Of a DNA stretch of 64,000 nucleotides, positions 25,890 to 34,875 are shown piece after piece. The stretch comes from Clostridiales bacterium. Its GTDB lineage: Bacteria > Bacillota > Clostridia > Peptostreptococcales > Anaerovoracaceae. Every line of letters starts with the position of its first letter. The stretch's first letter is position 1. The notes under the pieces were generated by a model. The model did no database searches. It saw only the letters and a list, made by a program, of their open reading frames with translations, and was not told the DNA's origin. Location of the stretch: NCBI GenBank assembly GCA_012513435.1, contig JAAZCE010000019.1, positions 102,507 through 166,506 of the forward strand, given 5' to 3'. The position numbers were made by a program, and so were the translations under genes.

Positions 25890-26786
25890 ATGGACATTAA
25901 AGAAAAAGAAATGCAGGCAGAAGGCTGTGGTTCAGGTGGATGCAGCTCAGAAGATTGCAGTACAGAAGGCTGCAGCTCGGACTGTGGCAGCTGTTCAAGC
26001 GCAGGAAATTGCAGTAGTCAGCCTCAGAACCTGATTGAGAAGACAAATGATTTTAACCATATAAAGAAGGTAATAGCCGTAGTCAGCGGTAAGGGCGGTG
26101 TAGGCAAATCACTGGTCACATCCTTGATGGCGGTAACTATGAACAGACTGGAGTATAAAACAGCTATCCTTGATGCTGACATTACGGGGCCTTCCATCCC
26201 TAAGGCATTTGGAATTACGGAAAAAGCTGCGGCAAATGAGCTGGGGATTTTTCCTATAAGAACCAAAACAGGAATCGGTACAATGTCAGTAAACAATTTA
26301 CTGGAAAACGACACTGACCCTGTTCTTTGGAGGGGGCCTGTAATAGCCGGTACTGTAAAGCAGTTCTGGACGGATGTTCTCTGGGGCGATGTGGATTTCT
26401 TGTTTGTAGATATGCCTCCGGGAACGGGAGACGTTCCTCTCACAGTGTTCCAGTCACTTCCGGTTGATGGTATTATAGTAGTGACTTCGCCGCAGGAGCT
26501 GGTTTCCATGATAGTGGGCAAGGCTGTTAGAATGGCAGAGATGATGGATATTCCTGTGCTGGGAATAGTTGAGAACATGTCCTATCTCAAATGCCCTAGC
26601 TGCGGAGAAGAAATTCCTGTGTTCGGAACAAGTAAGGTTGAAGAGGTTGCAAAGGAGTATTCCATAGACGTTTTGGGGAGGCTTCCTATAGACCCTAAAC
26701 TTGCCGCCGCCTGTGACAAGGGCATGATTGAGCTCTTTGAAGGAGATTGGTTGGAAGGCGCCGTTAAAAAACTGGAGGATATGTAA
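25890..26786 (+). CDS. Mrp/NBP35-type P-loop ATPase, Fe-S cluster carrier, with Cys-rich N-terminal tail
   Basis: 298 residues. The deviant Walker A GKGGVGKS, the switch DADITGPSIPKAFG, VDMPPGTGDVPLTV and the C-terminal CPSC motif (YLKCPSCGEE), which binds a bridging [4Fe-4S] cluster in a dimer, are all present. Family proteins assemble or deliver Fe-S clusters. The first 41 residues hold seven Cys spaced by Gly/Ser/Glu (CSSEDCSTEGCSSDC), more than the four of NBP35. An AAAGGAG site precedes the ATG. Confidence 0.92.
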   Translation: MDIKEKEMQAEGCGSGGCSSEDCSTEGCSSDCGSCSSAGNCSSQPQNLIEKTNDFNHIKKVIAVVSGKGGVGKSLVTSLMAVTMNRLEYKTAILDADITGPSIPKAFGITEKAAANELGIFPIRTKTGIGTMSVNNLLENDTDPVLWRGPVIAGTVKQFWTDVLWGDVDFLFVDMPPGTGDVPLTVFQSLPVDGIIVVTSPQELVSMIVGKAVRMAEMMDIPVLGIVENMSYLKCPSCGEEIPVFGTSKVEEVAKEYSIDVLGRLPIDPKLAAACDKGMIELFEGDWLEGAVKKLEDM

Positions 26787-26803
26787 AGGAAAGGTAAACC
26801 CTT

Positions 26804-27808
26804 ATGAAAAAGAAGTTAATATTTTTTTTAAGTGTGATGATGGTGTGCCTTTTATGCTGGGGATGTGGGTCAAGTTCATCTACGACAATGGATTTAGTAG
26901 GTGAGCCTTCTGATTATTCCAGTGAAGATAACTGGCTTACGGTGCCGGAGGATGAAGAATATGACGTAGACGTAATATACTTTTATCCTACGACAGCACC
27001 GGTAACCGAAGGAACAGAGATCGAAGTCTGTGATATTGACAACGAGAAAATGCGTGATGGTGCAAAGTCAGTATATGAACAGCAGGCCACTGCATTTGAG
27101 GAAACCGGCAATATGTACGCTCCATACTACCGACAGGTGGACGCTTCAAAGCTGGCTGGCATGACTCAGGAGGAAATGCTTGAGGCCGAAAGAAATGAAA
27201 CGAGGACAGATGTTTTCGCATCATTGGATTATTATTTTGAAAACTATAACAACGGCAAGCCTTATATTCTCGCGGGACACTCTCAGGGGGCCATGATGAT
27301 TTGCCTCATACTCGATGAGTACATGGAAGTCCACCCTGAATACTACGAGAATATGGTTGTAGCTTATATGATAGGCAATGCCGCAACAAAAGGTTGGTTG
27401 GAAGAAAACCCTCATGTGAAGATGGCAACAGGTGCAGGGGATACGGGAGTGCTGGCGACTTGGAATACTGAGGGTCCCGAAAACATTGATGAGTACAATA
27501 TGGTTGTTCCAGAAGGAGCCGTGTGCATAAATCCCCTCAACTGGAAAACCGATGAGACTTATGCCGGTGTGGATGAAAACAAGGGAAGTCTGGTAGATGG
27601 TGAAATCGTCAAGGGTATTGCAGATGCACAGATTAACCTTAAGCGTGGAAGCGTAATATGTAATAGTGTTGAACCGAGGCAGTATGCTAACGGTCCAGAA
27701 ACTGAAGTCCTGTTTGGTCCGCAGAGTTACCATAGATGGGATTATGGCTTTTATTATGAAAACATACGAGAAAATTCAAAGCTAAGGGCAGCCAATTTTC
27801 TAAAATAG
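26804..27808 (+). CDS. DUF3089 lipoprotein, alpha/beta-hydrolase fold
   Basis: 334 residues with a lipoprotein signal (hydrophobic segment then CWGCGSSSS, lipobox Cys about 21). The DUF3089 core contains VDVIYFYPTTAP, the nucleophile elbow GHSQGAMMICLILDEYM, and the late W/H region YHRWDYGFYYENIRENS. It is thus probably a surface-anchored esterase or lipase-like enzyme; substrate unknown. It follows the mrp-like gene by 17 bases with AAAGG and probably shares its transcript, though the functions seem unrelated. Confidence 0.82.
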   Translation: MKKKLIFFLSVMMVCLLCWGCGSSSSTTMDLVGEPSDYSSEDNWLTVPEDEEYDVDVIYFYPTTAPVTEGTEIEVCDIDNEKMRDGAKSVYEQQATAFEETGNMYAPYYRQVDASKLAGMTQEEMLEAERNETRTDVFASLDYYFENYNNGKPYILAGHSQGAMMICLILDEYMEVHPEYYENMVVAYMIGNAATKGWLEENPHVKMATGAGDTGVLATWNTEGPENIDEYNMVVPEGAVCINPLNWKTDETYAGVDENKGSLVDGEIVKGIADAQINLKRGSVICNSVEPRQYANGPETEVLFGPQSYHRWDYGFYYENIRENSKLRAANFLK

Positions 27809-27834
27809 CTCTAAAATGGCAAAGTATATTAAAT

Positions 27835-27870
27835 ACAGGCTCCTCTGTTTCAGAGGAGCCTGTTGCTATG
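27835..27870 (+). terminator. Terminator after the DUF3089 gene
   Basis: CAGGCTCCTCTG / CAGAGGAGCCTG with a TTT loop, then TTGCTATGTTT. The remaining bases to 28005 show no gene. Confidence 0.85.
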
Positions 27871-28005
27871 TTTAAGCCGGTAATATTGATAATTTTCTTT
27901 AGGCAGGTTAGATGTGTTCTTTTTTTGAACTTCAGTGTCGTCGATAACATCATACTCATACATCTAGCCCCACCTGTTTGCTCCAAAGGAAATGGCGGTT
28001 TTCCT

Positions 28006-29826
28006 TCACAGCCCTCCTTTCGGAGCTCCGCCGCCGGGCATTCCGCCGCCAGTACTGGAGGAGATCCCCGATGATGTTACTATCGAGGAAAGGGTAACAG
28101 TGCCCGCCGATGTGCCGTTTACGCATATTGTGTAGGTTTCGTTCTGCTTCATTTTGTCGCAGCTGAACAGCACACAGGTGTAGCTTTTATTCGGGCTGTA
28201 GCTTGCTATTGTATTGCCGGAGGAGTCTACCAGGCTGACCTGTGAGTCTGCCGCCTGACTTGAAGAGAACCCGTACAGCAATGAACATTGAGTAGAACCA
28301 TCTCCGAAGTTCTGTGCCATACCGGAGCTGCCTGTCATTACAACGGTTCCGCTCTTTATGGAAGACTGGCCGTTATAGTCAAGGGCACCGTTGCCGTCGT
28401 TTGCCGGACCGGATACATATAAGGTTCCGCCTGTTACAGTCAAAGCACCGTTGGAATCCACCCCGTCACCAGAGGCGTCTATATTCAGTGTGCCTCCGCT
28501 TATTTCGATAAATGCGGTTTCATCGGCGGCGAACTGGTCCTGTCCCGCTCTGCCGTCTGTGGAAGAACCGTCGTTGCCTCCGGAGGCATTGAGCCCGTCG
28601 TCGGATGCCGTTATATCTATGGTTCCTTCCTTTACAGTTATAGTATTGCCCTCAAGACCCTCATAGCTTTTTGCTATGGTTATCTTTCCCTTCTTTACAA
28701 TTAGGTCGGAATCCGCATGTATGCCGTCGTCCCCCGAAGACAGTGTAATCTTGCCGCCTCGTATTTGCACATCTCCGTTACTGTGAATGGAGTCGTCAGA
28801 TGAATCTATATTCATGGTTCCGCCAAGAACAAGTACCTTGAGATTTCCCTTGAGCCCCTTGGCACTTACTGTATCGGTGGAACTGCTGTCTGAACTGGAG
28901 CCGGACCCTGGCATCATCTCATCCCCCGGAGCCTGCCCGTTGCCGCCGCCTCCCCAGCTCTGCCCCCAGTCGCTTTCGGTGCTGGAATACTCACTGCCAC
29001 CACCTGTATTAATATCAAAACTGCCGTCAGCAACTCGAAGCAGAGTTTCGGCCTGAAGCCCATCATATCCGGCATTAATAGTAAAGGTTCCTCCGTCTAT
29101 GGATAGGAAGCCTCTATATTCGTCCTCAGAATTATTGGATTTTATTCCGTCATTTTCCGCATTTATGGTAATTGAACCGTCCTTGACCTTGACGCAATCC
29201 TTGCCCTGAATACCGTCACCAGCTGCAGTTATATTAAAACTGCCGCCTGTTATTATAAGGTCATCCTTTGAAACTATACCGTTTTGTACAGCTGCAGTGA
29301 CCTTAAGGCTTCCGCTACCGTTGATGCACAGGTCAGCCTTGCTGAAAATTACACCGTCTACACTGTCATTGGAAGCGGTGGAGTTGTAGGCCGAAGGTCC
29401 GGTAAGAATATTTTCGCTGTTCTCCGATAAGGTGATAAACACCTTATCGGAGGCCTTTATCAATATTGGGGAATCATCTGAACAGGCAATATCTGCATCC
29501 TTAAGCACTATCTGTACTTTTTCATCATCGGGAGTGTTCACAATGATTTGACCGTCGGATAGACTTCCCGAAATTATATAAGTACCTTCTTCTCTTATAG
29601 TAAGAGTGCTGCCATCAGCGGAAGCTCCATCTCCGTTTATAGATATCTTCTCATCTGATAAGGTTATTGCTGTAGCTTTAGTTTCCTTGTATGAGCTGTC
29701 CAGATCCCTGCCGCTATAGGAAAGGTCGTAGCCGGAGGTGCTGGAGCTGTTGTCGGAACCGCACCCTGAAAACCCAAGAGCCAGCATAAGGACGATGCAA
29801 AGAATCGCCGTTTTGTACATTTTCAT
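28006..29826 (-). CDS. DUF4353 (Cthe_2159-type) carbohydrate-binding beta-helix lipoprotein
   Basis: 606 residues. A lipoprotein signal (MKMYKTAILCIVLMLALGFS, then GCGS) anchors it outside the cell. The body is a repeated right-handed beta-helix pattern with units such as GGTFTINAGYDGLQAE, GGTMNIDSSDDSIHSNGDV, GGKITLSSGDDGIHADSDL and GGTLNIDASGDGVDSNGAL; the paired Asp suggest Ca2+ sites. A Gly/Ser-rich insertion lies near residues 285-325, and the C-terminus is GGGMPGGGAPKGGL. The Clostridium thermocellum relative Cthe_2159 binds acidic polysaccharide. The ATG at 29826 follows AAAGGA; longer frames run into the upstream gene, with which it overlaps by a few bases in transcript order. It is the last gene of the VTC-DUF4956-DUF4353 operon. 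Confidence 0.85.
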   Translation of the reverse strand: MKMYKTAILCIVLMLALGFSGCGSDNSSSTSGYDLSYSGRDLDSSYKETKATAITLSDEKISINGDGASADGSTLTIREEGTYIISGSLSDGQIIVNTPDDEKVQIVLKDADIACSDDSPILIKASDKVFITLSENSENILTGPSAYNSTASNDSVDGVIFSKADLCINGSGSLKVTAAVQNGIVSKDDLIITGGSFNITAAGDGIQGKDCVKVKDGSITINAENDGIKSNNSEDEYRGFLSIDGGTFTINAGYDGLQAETLLRVADGSFDINTGGGSEYSSTESDWGQSWGGGGNGQAPGDEMMPGSGSSSDSSSTDTVSAKGLKGNLKVLVLGGTMNIDSSDDSIHSNGDVQIRGGKITLSSGDDGIHADSDLIVKKGKITIAKSYEGLEGNTITVKEGTIDITASDDGLNASGGNDGSSTDGRAGQDQFAADETAFIEISGGTLNIDASGDGVDSNGALTVTGGTLYVSGPANDGNGALDYNGQSSIKSGTVVMTGSSGMAQNFGDGSTQCSLLYGFSSSQAADSQVSLVDSSGNTIASYSPNKSYTCVLFSCDKMKQNETYTICVNGTSAGTVTLSSIVTSSGISSSTGGGMPGGGAPKGGL

Positions 29827-29843
29827 TTTATCCACATCCTTTC

Positions 29844-30524
29844 TTACAGTGCTTCTCTGCTGTTTTCTGGTACTCTGCCGCATATTATATCCAGATTACC
29901 GTTTCTGCATCTTATACTGTCCAGCATTTTTTTTTCCAAGGCCTGGTCCTTGAGCATGACATGATAGAACAGTTGATAAAGACTGCCCATATTAGTGGTT
30001 CTCACCTTAATGAGCTCAGACTGGGCAGTATATTCAGCAAATATATCGTCAAATATTCCCGTGTAATCAAGATTTTCGGGAATAGTTATTTTTAATTCCT
30101 TAAGAGTTTTTTTGTTCTCCCCAAAACTCATCGTCATGTATAACAGATTTACAGCCAGAATAATCACTGTGAAGATTGCCGCAATGGCAATCTGACCCAT
30201 GCCGGTGGCAAGACCTACGGCCATGGCCATGAATATGCTGCATATCTCCTTTGCAGTTCCGGGAACTGAACGGAATCTTACAAGATTAAAGGCACCCATT
30301 ACGGCGATACCCGCACCGATATTACCGTTGACCAGCATTATGACCATCTGGACAACAGCAGGCATCAGCGCCAGTGTTATGGTGAAGCTAGCAGATGTCT
30401 TAGATTTATAAATTGATGCGGCAGCGATAACGGCACCCAGCACTAGCGAAGCTGCGGTGCATAGGAGGAAAGAATAGGGTGTTATGGCGTTCGATATAAC
30501 GCTTGCAAATAAGGTGTTAAGCAT
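29844..30524 (-). CDS. DUF4956 membrane protein
   Basis: 226 residues. Four hydrophobic segments in the first 130 residues (FLLCTAASLVLGAVIAAASI, MPAVVQMVIMLVNG and others), with the conserved cytoplasmic loop FNLVRFRSVPGTAKEI, followed by a soluble C-terminal domain (ELKITIPENLDYTGIFDDIF). DUF4956 proteins commonly occur next to VTC-domain proteins; no function is proven. Here it overlaps the upstream VTC gene by 8 bases and lies 17 before the DUF4353 lipoprotein, which suggests that it passes or exports the product of the VTC enzyme (inference). Confidence 0.85.
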   Translation of the reverse strand: MLNTLFASVISNAITPYSFLLCTAASLVLGAVIAAASIYKSKTSASFTITLALMPAVVQMVIMLVNGNIGAGIAVMGAFNLVRFRSVPGTAKEICSIFMAMAVGLATGMGQIAIAAIFTVIILAVNLLYMTMSFGENKKTLKELKITIPENLDYTGIFDDIFAEYTAQSELIKVRTTNMGSLYQLFYHVMLKDQALEKKMLDSIRCRNGNLDIICGRVPENSREAL

Positions 30525-31233
30525 AATTGATTTCTCCTTTTGTCAAATTTTCGTAGTAAGCTGCTCCGTATTTTGAGAAGGAAACAGGATAGATTTTTAG
30601 CTGAGCCAGAAGTTCGGCAAGCCATAGAGGCATAGCATTAGGTATTTTTATTTCCATGATTCGCTGGCCTTCCTGCAAAAGCGGAGAGCCGCGGTAGTCG
30701 GCCTTTGCGGCTACGTATACATTCTGCCATCTTATGTTGGCATCAAAGGTTATGCGCAGGTCACGGTTTTCCTTTGCGTCATAAGCTGCCCTGTCATAGG
30801 TGATAAGCATTGCCGGTGACAGATTTTTGTAAAGGTTTAAGAACCAAGATATTTCTCTTAGTATCTGCTGGTCGCAGTCCTGGGGTATTTTGTTGGTTTG
30901 TAAAAAGGAAAGGGCTTCTTCATAGTTCATTTCTGCTCTACGCTTGTACACCACATTTTTGTATTTCTTCTTTATCTCCACGAACACAGGCGATTTGTCA
31001 TGAGGCATACCGTAGCTTCGGAGCCGGAGCTTTTCCTTATATACCGGCTTATCCAGAGACCGTCTTATGAGAAGATGGTTGGGAGTGTCAAAATATATGT
31101 TGAAGATGGTGCATCTTTTGTGACAGTCCGGATTGGTCTTAAGGAGAATTGCTTCCATCAGCTGTTCATACTGAGAATCAGTTATAAGGTATTTTTTTTC
31201 TATTCGTTTAAAGGTGGTTTGTTCCTCTGCCAT
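30517..31233 (-). CDS. VTC-domain (polyphosphate-polymerase-type) protein
   Basis: 238 residues of the CYTH/VTC tunnel fold. The charged motifs lining the tunnel are in order: FKRIEKKYLI near the N-terminus, YKEKLRLRSYG, VFVEIKKKYKNVVYKRR, ITYDRAAYD and IMEIKIP. In the yeast VTC4 protein this domain makes polyphosphate from ATP. Whether the bacterial single-domain members do the same is not established here. It is the first gene of the operon with DUF4956 and DUF4353, transcribed away from a two-component system. No SPX or membrane domain is present, so DUF4956 probably supplies the membrane part. Confidence 0.85.
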   Translation of the reverse strand: MAEEQTTFKRIEKKYLITDSQYEQLMEAILLKTNPDCHKRCTIFNIYFDTPNHLLIRRSLDKPVYKEKLRLRSYGMPHDKSPVFVEIKKKYKNVVYKRRAEMNYEEALSFLQTNKIPQDCDQQILREISWFLNLYKNLSPAMLITYDRAAYDAKENRDLRITFDANIRWQNVYVAAKADYRGSPLLQEGQRIMEIKIPNAMPLWLAELLAQLKIYPVSFSKYGAAYYENLTKGEINYA

Positions 31234-31304
31234 TTCAGGTTTACTCCTTTCGCATCTTGTGGCAAATTATATACAGCCAACCTTAAATTTTTCTGAAAAA
31301 ATTC

Positions 31305-31360
31305 TTTCAGCTTTTTTTCAGCTTTGTAGAGTATTCTAACAGGGAAATATAGGATATAAT
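31305..31360 (+). promoter_or_regulatory. Divergent control region: 11-bp-phased direct repeats and promoter of the two-component system
   Basis: TTTCAGCTTT occurs twice with an 11-base period (31305-31314 and 31316-31325), the usual layout of OmpR-family response regulator sites. A TATAAT (31355-31360) without a good -35 lies downstream toward the regulator gene. The repeats sit between the regulator and the VTC operon, so they could serve either. Confidence 0.5.
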
Positions 31361-31412
31361 ATGAAAATAAGGAGAGCATGGTATAAGAAAAAGGGTGCCA
31401 TGCAGAGATAAT

Positions 31413-32090
31413 ATGCGCGTACTCGTTGTGGAAGATGAAACCAGGCTTGCGGAAGCTCTGGGGCAAATATTAAGAGAAGAAAAACACATGGTTGACGTGG
31501 TTTACAACGGCCAGGACGGATTGGATTATGGAAGGAGCGGAATCTACGATATTATAATCATGGACGTTATGATGCCAAGAATGGATGGATACCAGGTAAC
31601 GGCACAGCTGCGAAGGGACAAGATAAATACGCCTGTCCTTATGCTTACTGCTAAGGATACGGTAGATAACAAGATAGAGGGGCTTGACAAGGGCGCCGAT
31701 GACTATATGACTAAGCCCTTCGCACCAAAGGAGCTTCTAGCGCGGGTAAGAGCCCTTACGAGAAGACGGGGAGAGGTGATGGTGGAAACTGTCGATTTCG
31801 GAGACCTGAGCCTGAGCCTATCCTCATGCGATTTGTCCTCCGCAGGCAAATCCACCCATCTCAGCTTTAAGGAATTCCAACTGATGAAAATGCTTATGAC
31901 AGGAGGCGAAGGAGTAACAAGCAAGGAGGAGATGCTTGTGAAGGTATGGGGATATGAGGGTGAAGCCACAGATAACAACGTGGAGGCCTACATATCTTTT
32001 TTACGAAAGAAGCTGATATTCTTGAATTCAAAGATAGAGATTACAGCTCTCAGAAAAATAGGGTATAAGCTGGAAAAAGGAAAGGTCTGA
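31413..32090 (+). CDS. OmpR-family response regulator
   Basis: 225 residues. Receiver domain with acidic pocket (VVEDE), phosphoacceptor Asp in IIIMDVMMPRMDGYQ, Thr in MLTAKD and Lys in TKPFAPKELLARVRAL; then a winged-helix DNA-binding domain ending ITALRKIGYKLEKGK. A GTG start at 31395 would add six residues; the ATG at 31413 gives the normal family N-terminus (MRVLVVEDE). It is followed 19 bases later by its histidine kinase and is divergent from the VTC operon, its probable target. Confidence 0.94.
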   Translation: MRVLVVEDETRLAEALGQILREEKHMVDVVYNGQDGLDYGRSGIYDIIIMDVMMPRMDGYQVTAQLRRDKINTPVLMLTAKDTVDNKIEGLDKGADDYMTKPFAPKELLARVRALTRRRGEVMVETVDFGDLSLSLSSCDLSSAGKSTHLSFKEFQLMKMLMTGGEGVTSKEEMLVKVWGYEGEATDNNVEAYISFLRKKLIFLNSKIEITALRKIGYKLEKGKV

Positions 32091-32109
32091 ATAGACAAGG
32101 GGAGAACCC

Positions 32110-33402
32110 ATGCTTAAAAAATTAAAAACAAAATTCGTGCTTATCAATATGTGTCTTGCTGGAATAGTACTGCTTTTGGCTGTTTCGATGGTTTGCTACG
32201 ACACCTATAAGCAGGATATGCAAGAAATTGACAAAGCTCTGGAGATGGCTATATCCGATACATTAGAGGACAGGGCTATACCGCTTGAAATAGGCAGGCC
32301 GGAGAAAGGCGTGACCAGTCCTCGGCCTCTGGAAAAAGGTCGAATGGACTATAAGCCATTTAACTACGCTGCAGTGGTAGCCTACACAGAAGAAAATGAA
32401 AAGGGTAAGCAGGATATTTCTCTTATTTGGAATCAGAATGTGTCTATGAGCGAGAAAACTCTTGAAGCTGCAGTGGATGCGGCCCTTGTGGAAGAGGATA
32501 AAGCAGGGAAACTGAAGCGCTTGGACTTGTTTTACATGAAGACGACAGACGGTGACGGAGAGAGGATAGCCTTTGTTGATTCTAAATACTTTGACAGCAT
32601 TACGGAGCAGAATTTGGTCAGAGCAGCTACACTGTTTGCCGCCGGAATGGTAATTCTTTTTTTTATAAGCCTGCTTCTTTCTAGGATTGCAGTCGCTCCC
32701 GTGAAAAGGGCTTGGAAACAGCAGCAGCAGTTTGTTGCAGATGCATCTCACGAGTTAAAAACGCCTCTTACAGTCATATTGGCTAACAACGATATACTAT
32801 TGCTGCACGAAAATGAAAAATTGGAGACTCAGAAAAAATGGATTGAGAGCACTCAGGAAGAAGCTGTTCATATGAAGAATCTAATTGACGATTTGCTGTT
32901 TTTGGCCAGGTCAGACGAGGGTATTAGCGACAGAAGAATGATAAAAACCCAAGTCAGCATCAGCGATATTGTTACTGATGTTTACCTTCAGTTCGAGCCT
33001 GTTATATTTGATAAGGGTATTTCCCTTGATACGGATATTCGAGACGGAATAACCATAGAGGGAGATAAAACTCAGCTAAGACAGCTGATACATATACTTT
33101 TGGACAATGCATCAAAATATGCAGGGGTTGAAGGAAGAATATTTCTCAGACTTGCAAAGAACAGCAACAAAACGAAGCTTACAGTAATAAATACAGGAAC
33201 GATTGTGCCTGCAGAAGATATTGAACACATATTTGAACGGTTCTATCGTTCAGACAAGGCAAGAACGAGAGAAGGCGGATATGGCTTGGGGCTTTCCATA
33301 GCTAAAACCATAGCGGAAAACCATGGAGGGAAGATTACTGCCGAAAACGGTAAGACTCCCGATGATAACGTACCAGCAGTTCTAATGACGGTAACCTTGT
33401 AG
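32110..33402 (+). CDS. Membrane sensor histidine kinase
   Basis: 430 residues. Two membrane segments (FVLINMCLAGIVLLLAVSMV at about 10-30; TLFAAGMVILFFISLLLS at about 180) enclose an extracellular sensor region of about 145 residues. Then follow the H-box FVADASHELKTPLTVILANN, N-box DNASKYA, and the G-boxes EGGYGLGLSIAKTIAENHGG. It phosphorylates the preceding response regulator. The ligand is unknown; the extracellular domain shows no motif I can name. GGGGAG precedes the ATG. Confidence 0.93.
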   Translation: MLKKLKTKFVLINMCLAGIVLLLAVSMVCYDTYKQDMQEIDKALEMAISDTLEDRAIPLEIGRPEKGVTSPRPLEKGRMDYKPFNYAAVVAYTEENEKGKQDISLIWNQNVSMSEKTLEAAVDAALVEEDKAGKLKRLDLFYMKTTDGDGERIAFVDSKYFDSITEQNLVRAATLFAAGMVILFFISLLLSRIAVAPVKRAWKQQQQFVADASHELKTPLTVILANNDILLLHENEKLETQKKWIESTQEEAVHMKNLIDDLLFLARSDEGISDRRMIKTQVSISDIVTDVYLQFEPVIFDKGISLDTDIRDGITIEGDKTQLRQLIHILLDNASKYAGVEGRIFLRLAKNSNKTKLTVINTGTIVPAEDIEHIFERFYRSDKARTREGGYGLGLSIAKTIAENHGGKITAENGKTPDDNVPAVLMTVTL

Positions 33403-33458
33403 AAACGGTATGAACACACCTTTGTAGAAACAGCGCAAGAGCAAAACAGGAAGCCGTA

Positions 33459-33923
33459 CTATTTTTTAAGGGACGCTGTTTTTCTTATAAGCGACTGGAT
33501 AACCCTGATAAGGGCGCCAATCATAAGAAGCCCTGCGGCGGTGGAGCCTGCCATCATAAGAGTCTGCGCTCCGATGGAGGCAGAGCCTGATACATCGTGT
33601 TTAAGCATTGCATCCATGGTATGATACATGCCTGATCCCGGAACGAGACATAATATGCCGGGTATAATGAATATAGTTGAAGCTTCCTTGAATATCCTTG
33701 AGCAAATATCGCTGAGAAGGCCAACTACGCAGGAAGCTAGGAAGCACGAAAGCACCGGAGACGCATCGTAGTACATGGATATTTGATATGAAAGCCAGCC
33801 TGAGGCACCAACTATAATGCATATAGGGATGTTCTTTAGAGGAACCCTGAAGATAATGCAGAATCCGCAGGTTGCGAAGAGGGCAAAGAAGAACTGTAGG
33901 CACAAAGTGCTTAATTCATTCAT
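33459..33923 (-). CDS. Threonine/serine exporter, small subunit (ThrE C-terminal half)
   Basis: 154 residues, about four or five membrane segments, ThrE_2-type (LQFFFALFATCGFCIIFRVP; PGILCLVPGSGMYHTMDAML). In Clostridia the exporter is split into two proteins, and this one pairs with the gene just upstream. Start ATG at 33923 overlaps the stop of the partner (ATGA) and has AGGAGGTG before it. Export substrate by family: threonine and serine. Confidence 0.87.
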   Translation of the reverse strand: MNELSTLCLQFFFALFATCGFCIIFRVPLKNIPICIIVGASGWLSYQISMYYDASPVLSCFLASCVVGLLSDICSRIFKEASTIFIIPGILCLVPGSGMYHTMDAMLKHDVSGSASIGAQTLMMAGSTAAGLLMIGALIRVIQSLIRKTASLKK

Positions 33924-34705
33924 ATGGGCACACCTCCTATAACTCCCCACAGCTTGATTATTACACCTGCACCGGCAGCCAGAGAAACTGCAGTCAGAAG
34001 AGCCTCCGTCATACGGGCAACGCCTGAGAGCATATCGCCAGAAAGAAAGTCCCTGATGGAGTTGGTTATGGCAACGCCGGGGACGAATATCATAATTGAA
34101 CCTATAATAATAGGTTCATAAGAAGCAAAAGTTATTGATGTGGCTGCGGTCATGGCTATAAACGAAGCTAAGGCGCAACAGCAGAAGCCCCGTATAAAAA
34201 AGTTGATTTCATACTTTGTCAGGAATGCAGAAAGAAGATAGCAAATCACACCAGCCAGAAAGGCTACGCAAAAGTCAACAACCGTTCCACCAAATATAAG
34301 ACAGAAAAAGGAGGAAACCATAGCGGCGCCCAGAAGCCTGACAGGCAGAGGATAAGGCTTTTGCCCATCAATTTCTTTTAACATTTTCATCCCGTCTTCC
34401 ACCGATAAATCAGTAGTGGTAAACTCTCTGGAAAAGCGATTTATCATGGAAATCTTGTTCAGGTCAGTATTTGTGCTTTTGATTCTCTTTATATAGGTCT
34501 GAGTATCATTCTCTTCGCCGCCCTTGTCGAGGGAAACAAAAATCCCCGTGGGAGTGGCAAAAACCTCTATATAATTTATTCCGCACGCCTTGCATATACG
34601 AGTGATAGTATCCTCTACTCTGTATATTTCGGCGCCGTTTTTCATCATTATTTCTCCGGCATAGATAGCCAGAATAAGCACTTTTTTCTGAAACACGTTT
34701 ACCAT
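33920..34705 (-). CDS. Threonine/serine exporter, large subunit (ThrE N-terminal half, DUF1212)
   Basis: 261 residues. The soluble N-terminal part contains GEIMMKNGAEIYRVEDTITR and the EVFATPTGIFVSLD stretch of DUF1212; several membrane helices follow (FFCLIFGGTVVDFCVAFLAG; PGVAITNSIRDFLSGDM). The ATG at 34705 follows GAGGTATTTA; the longer open frame lacks a ribosome site. Promoter on the minus strand: TTGCGG (34775-34770), 17 bases, TATACT (34752-34747). It forms an operon with the small subunit. Confidence 0.88.
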   Translation of the reverse strand: MVNVFQKKVLILAIYAGEIMMKNGAEIYRVEDTITRICKACGINYIEVFATPTGIFVSLDKGGEENDTQTYIKRIKSTNTDLNKISMINRFSREFTTTDLSVEDGMKMLKEIDGQKPYPLPVRLLGAAMVSSFFCLIFGGTVVDFCVAFLAGVICYLLSAFLTKYEINFFIRGFCCCALASFIAMTAATSITFASYEPIIIGSIMIFVPGVAITNSIRDFLSGDMLSGVARMTEALLTAVSLAAGAGVIIKLWGVIGGVPI

Positions 34706-34782
34706 TAAATACCTCATAAATAAATCATATGATATTGGATAGCATAAGTATAACATTTTCCCTTAATTACCGCAAATAAACA

Positions 34783-34828
34783 TTGACCCATGAGAATGGA
34801 GATTGTATAATTGTATACAGAAATACAA
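34783..34828 (+). promoter_or_regulatory. Aconitase operon promoter with a GntR-type operator over the start site
   Basis: TTGACC (34783-34788), 17 bases, TATAAT (34806-34811): a strong sigma-A promoter. The inverted repeat TTGTAT-N6-ATACAA (34811-34828) begins on the -10 and covers the start site; an extra TTGTATA precedes it (34803). The GTATAC core fits FCD-type GntR proteins, one of which is encoded at the end of this operon. Confidence 0.65.
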
Positions 34829-34875
34829 AATCGCAAGTTAGAACATCTTTAGAACATTGAAGGAGGGAGACACTG

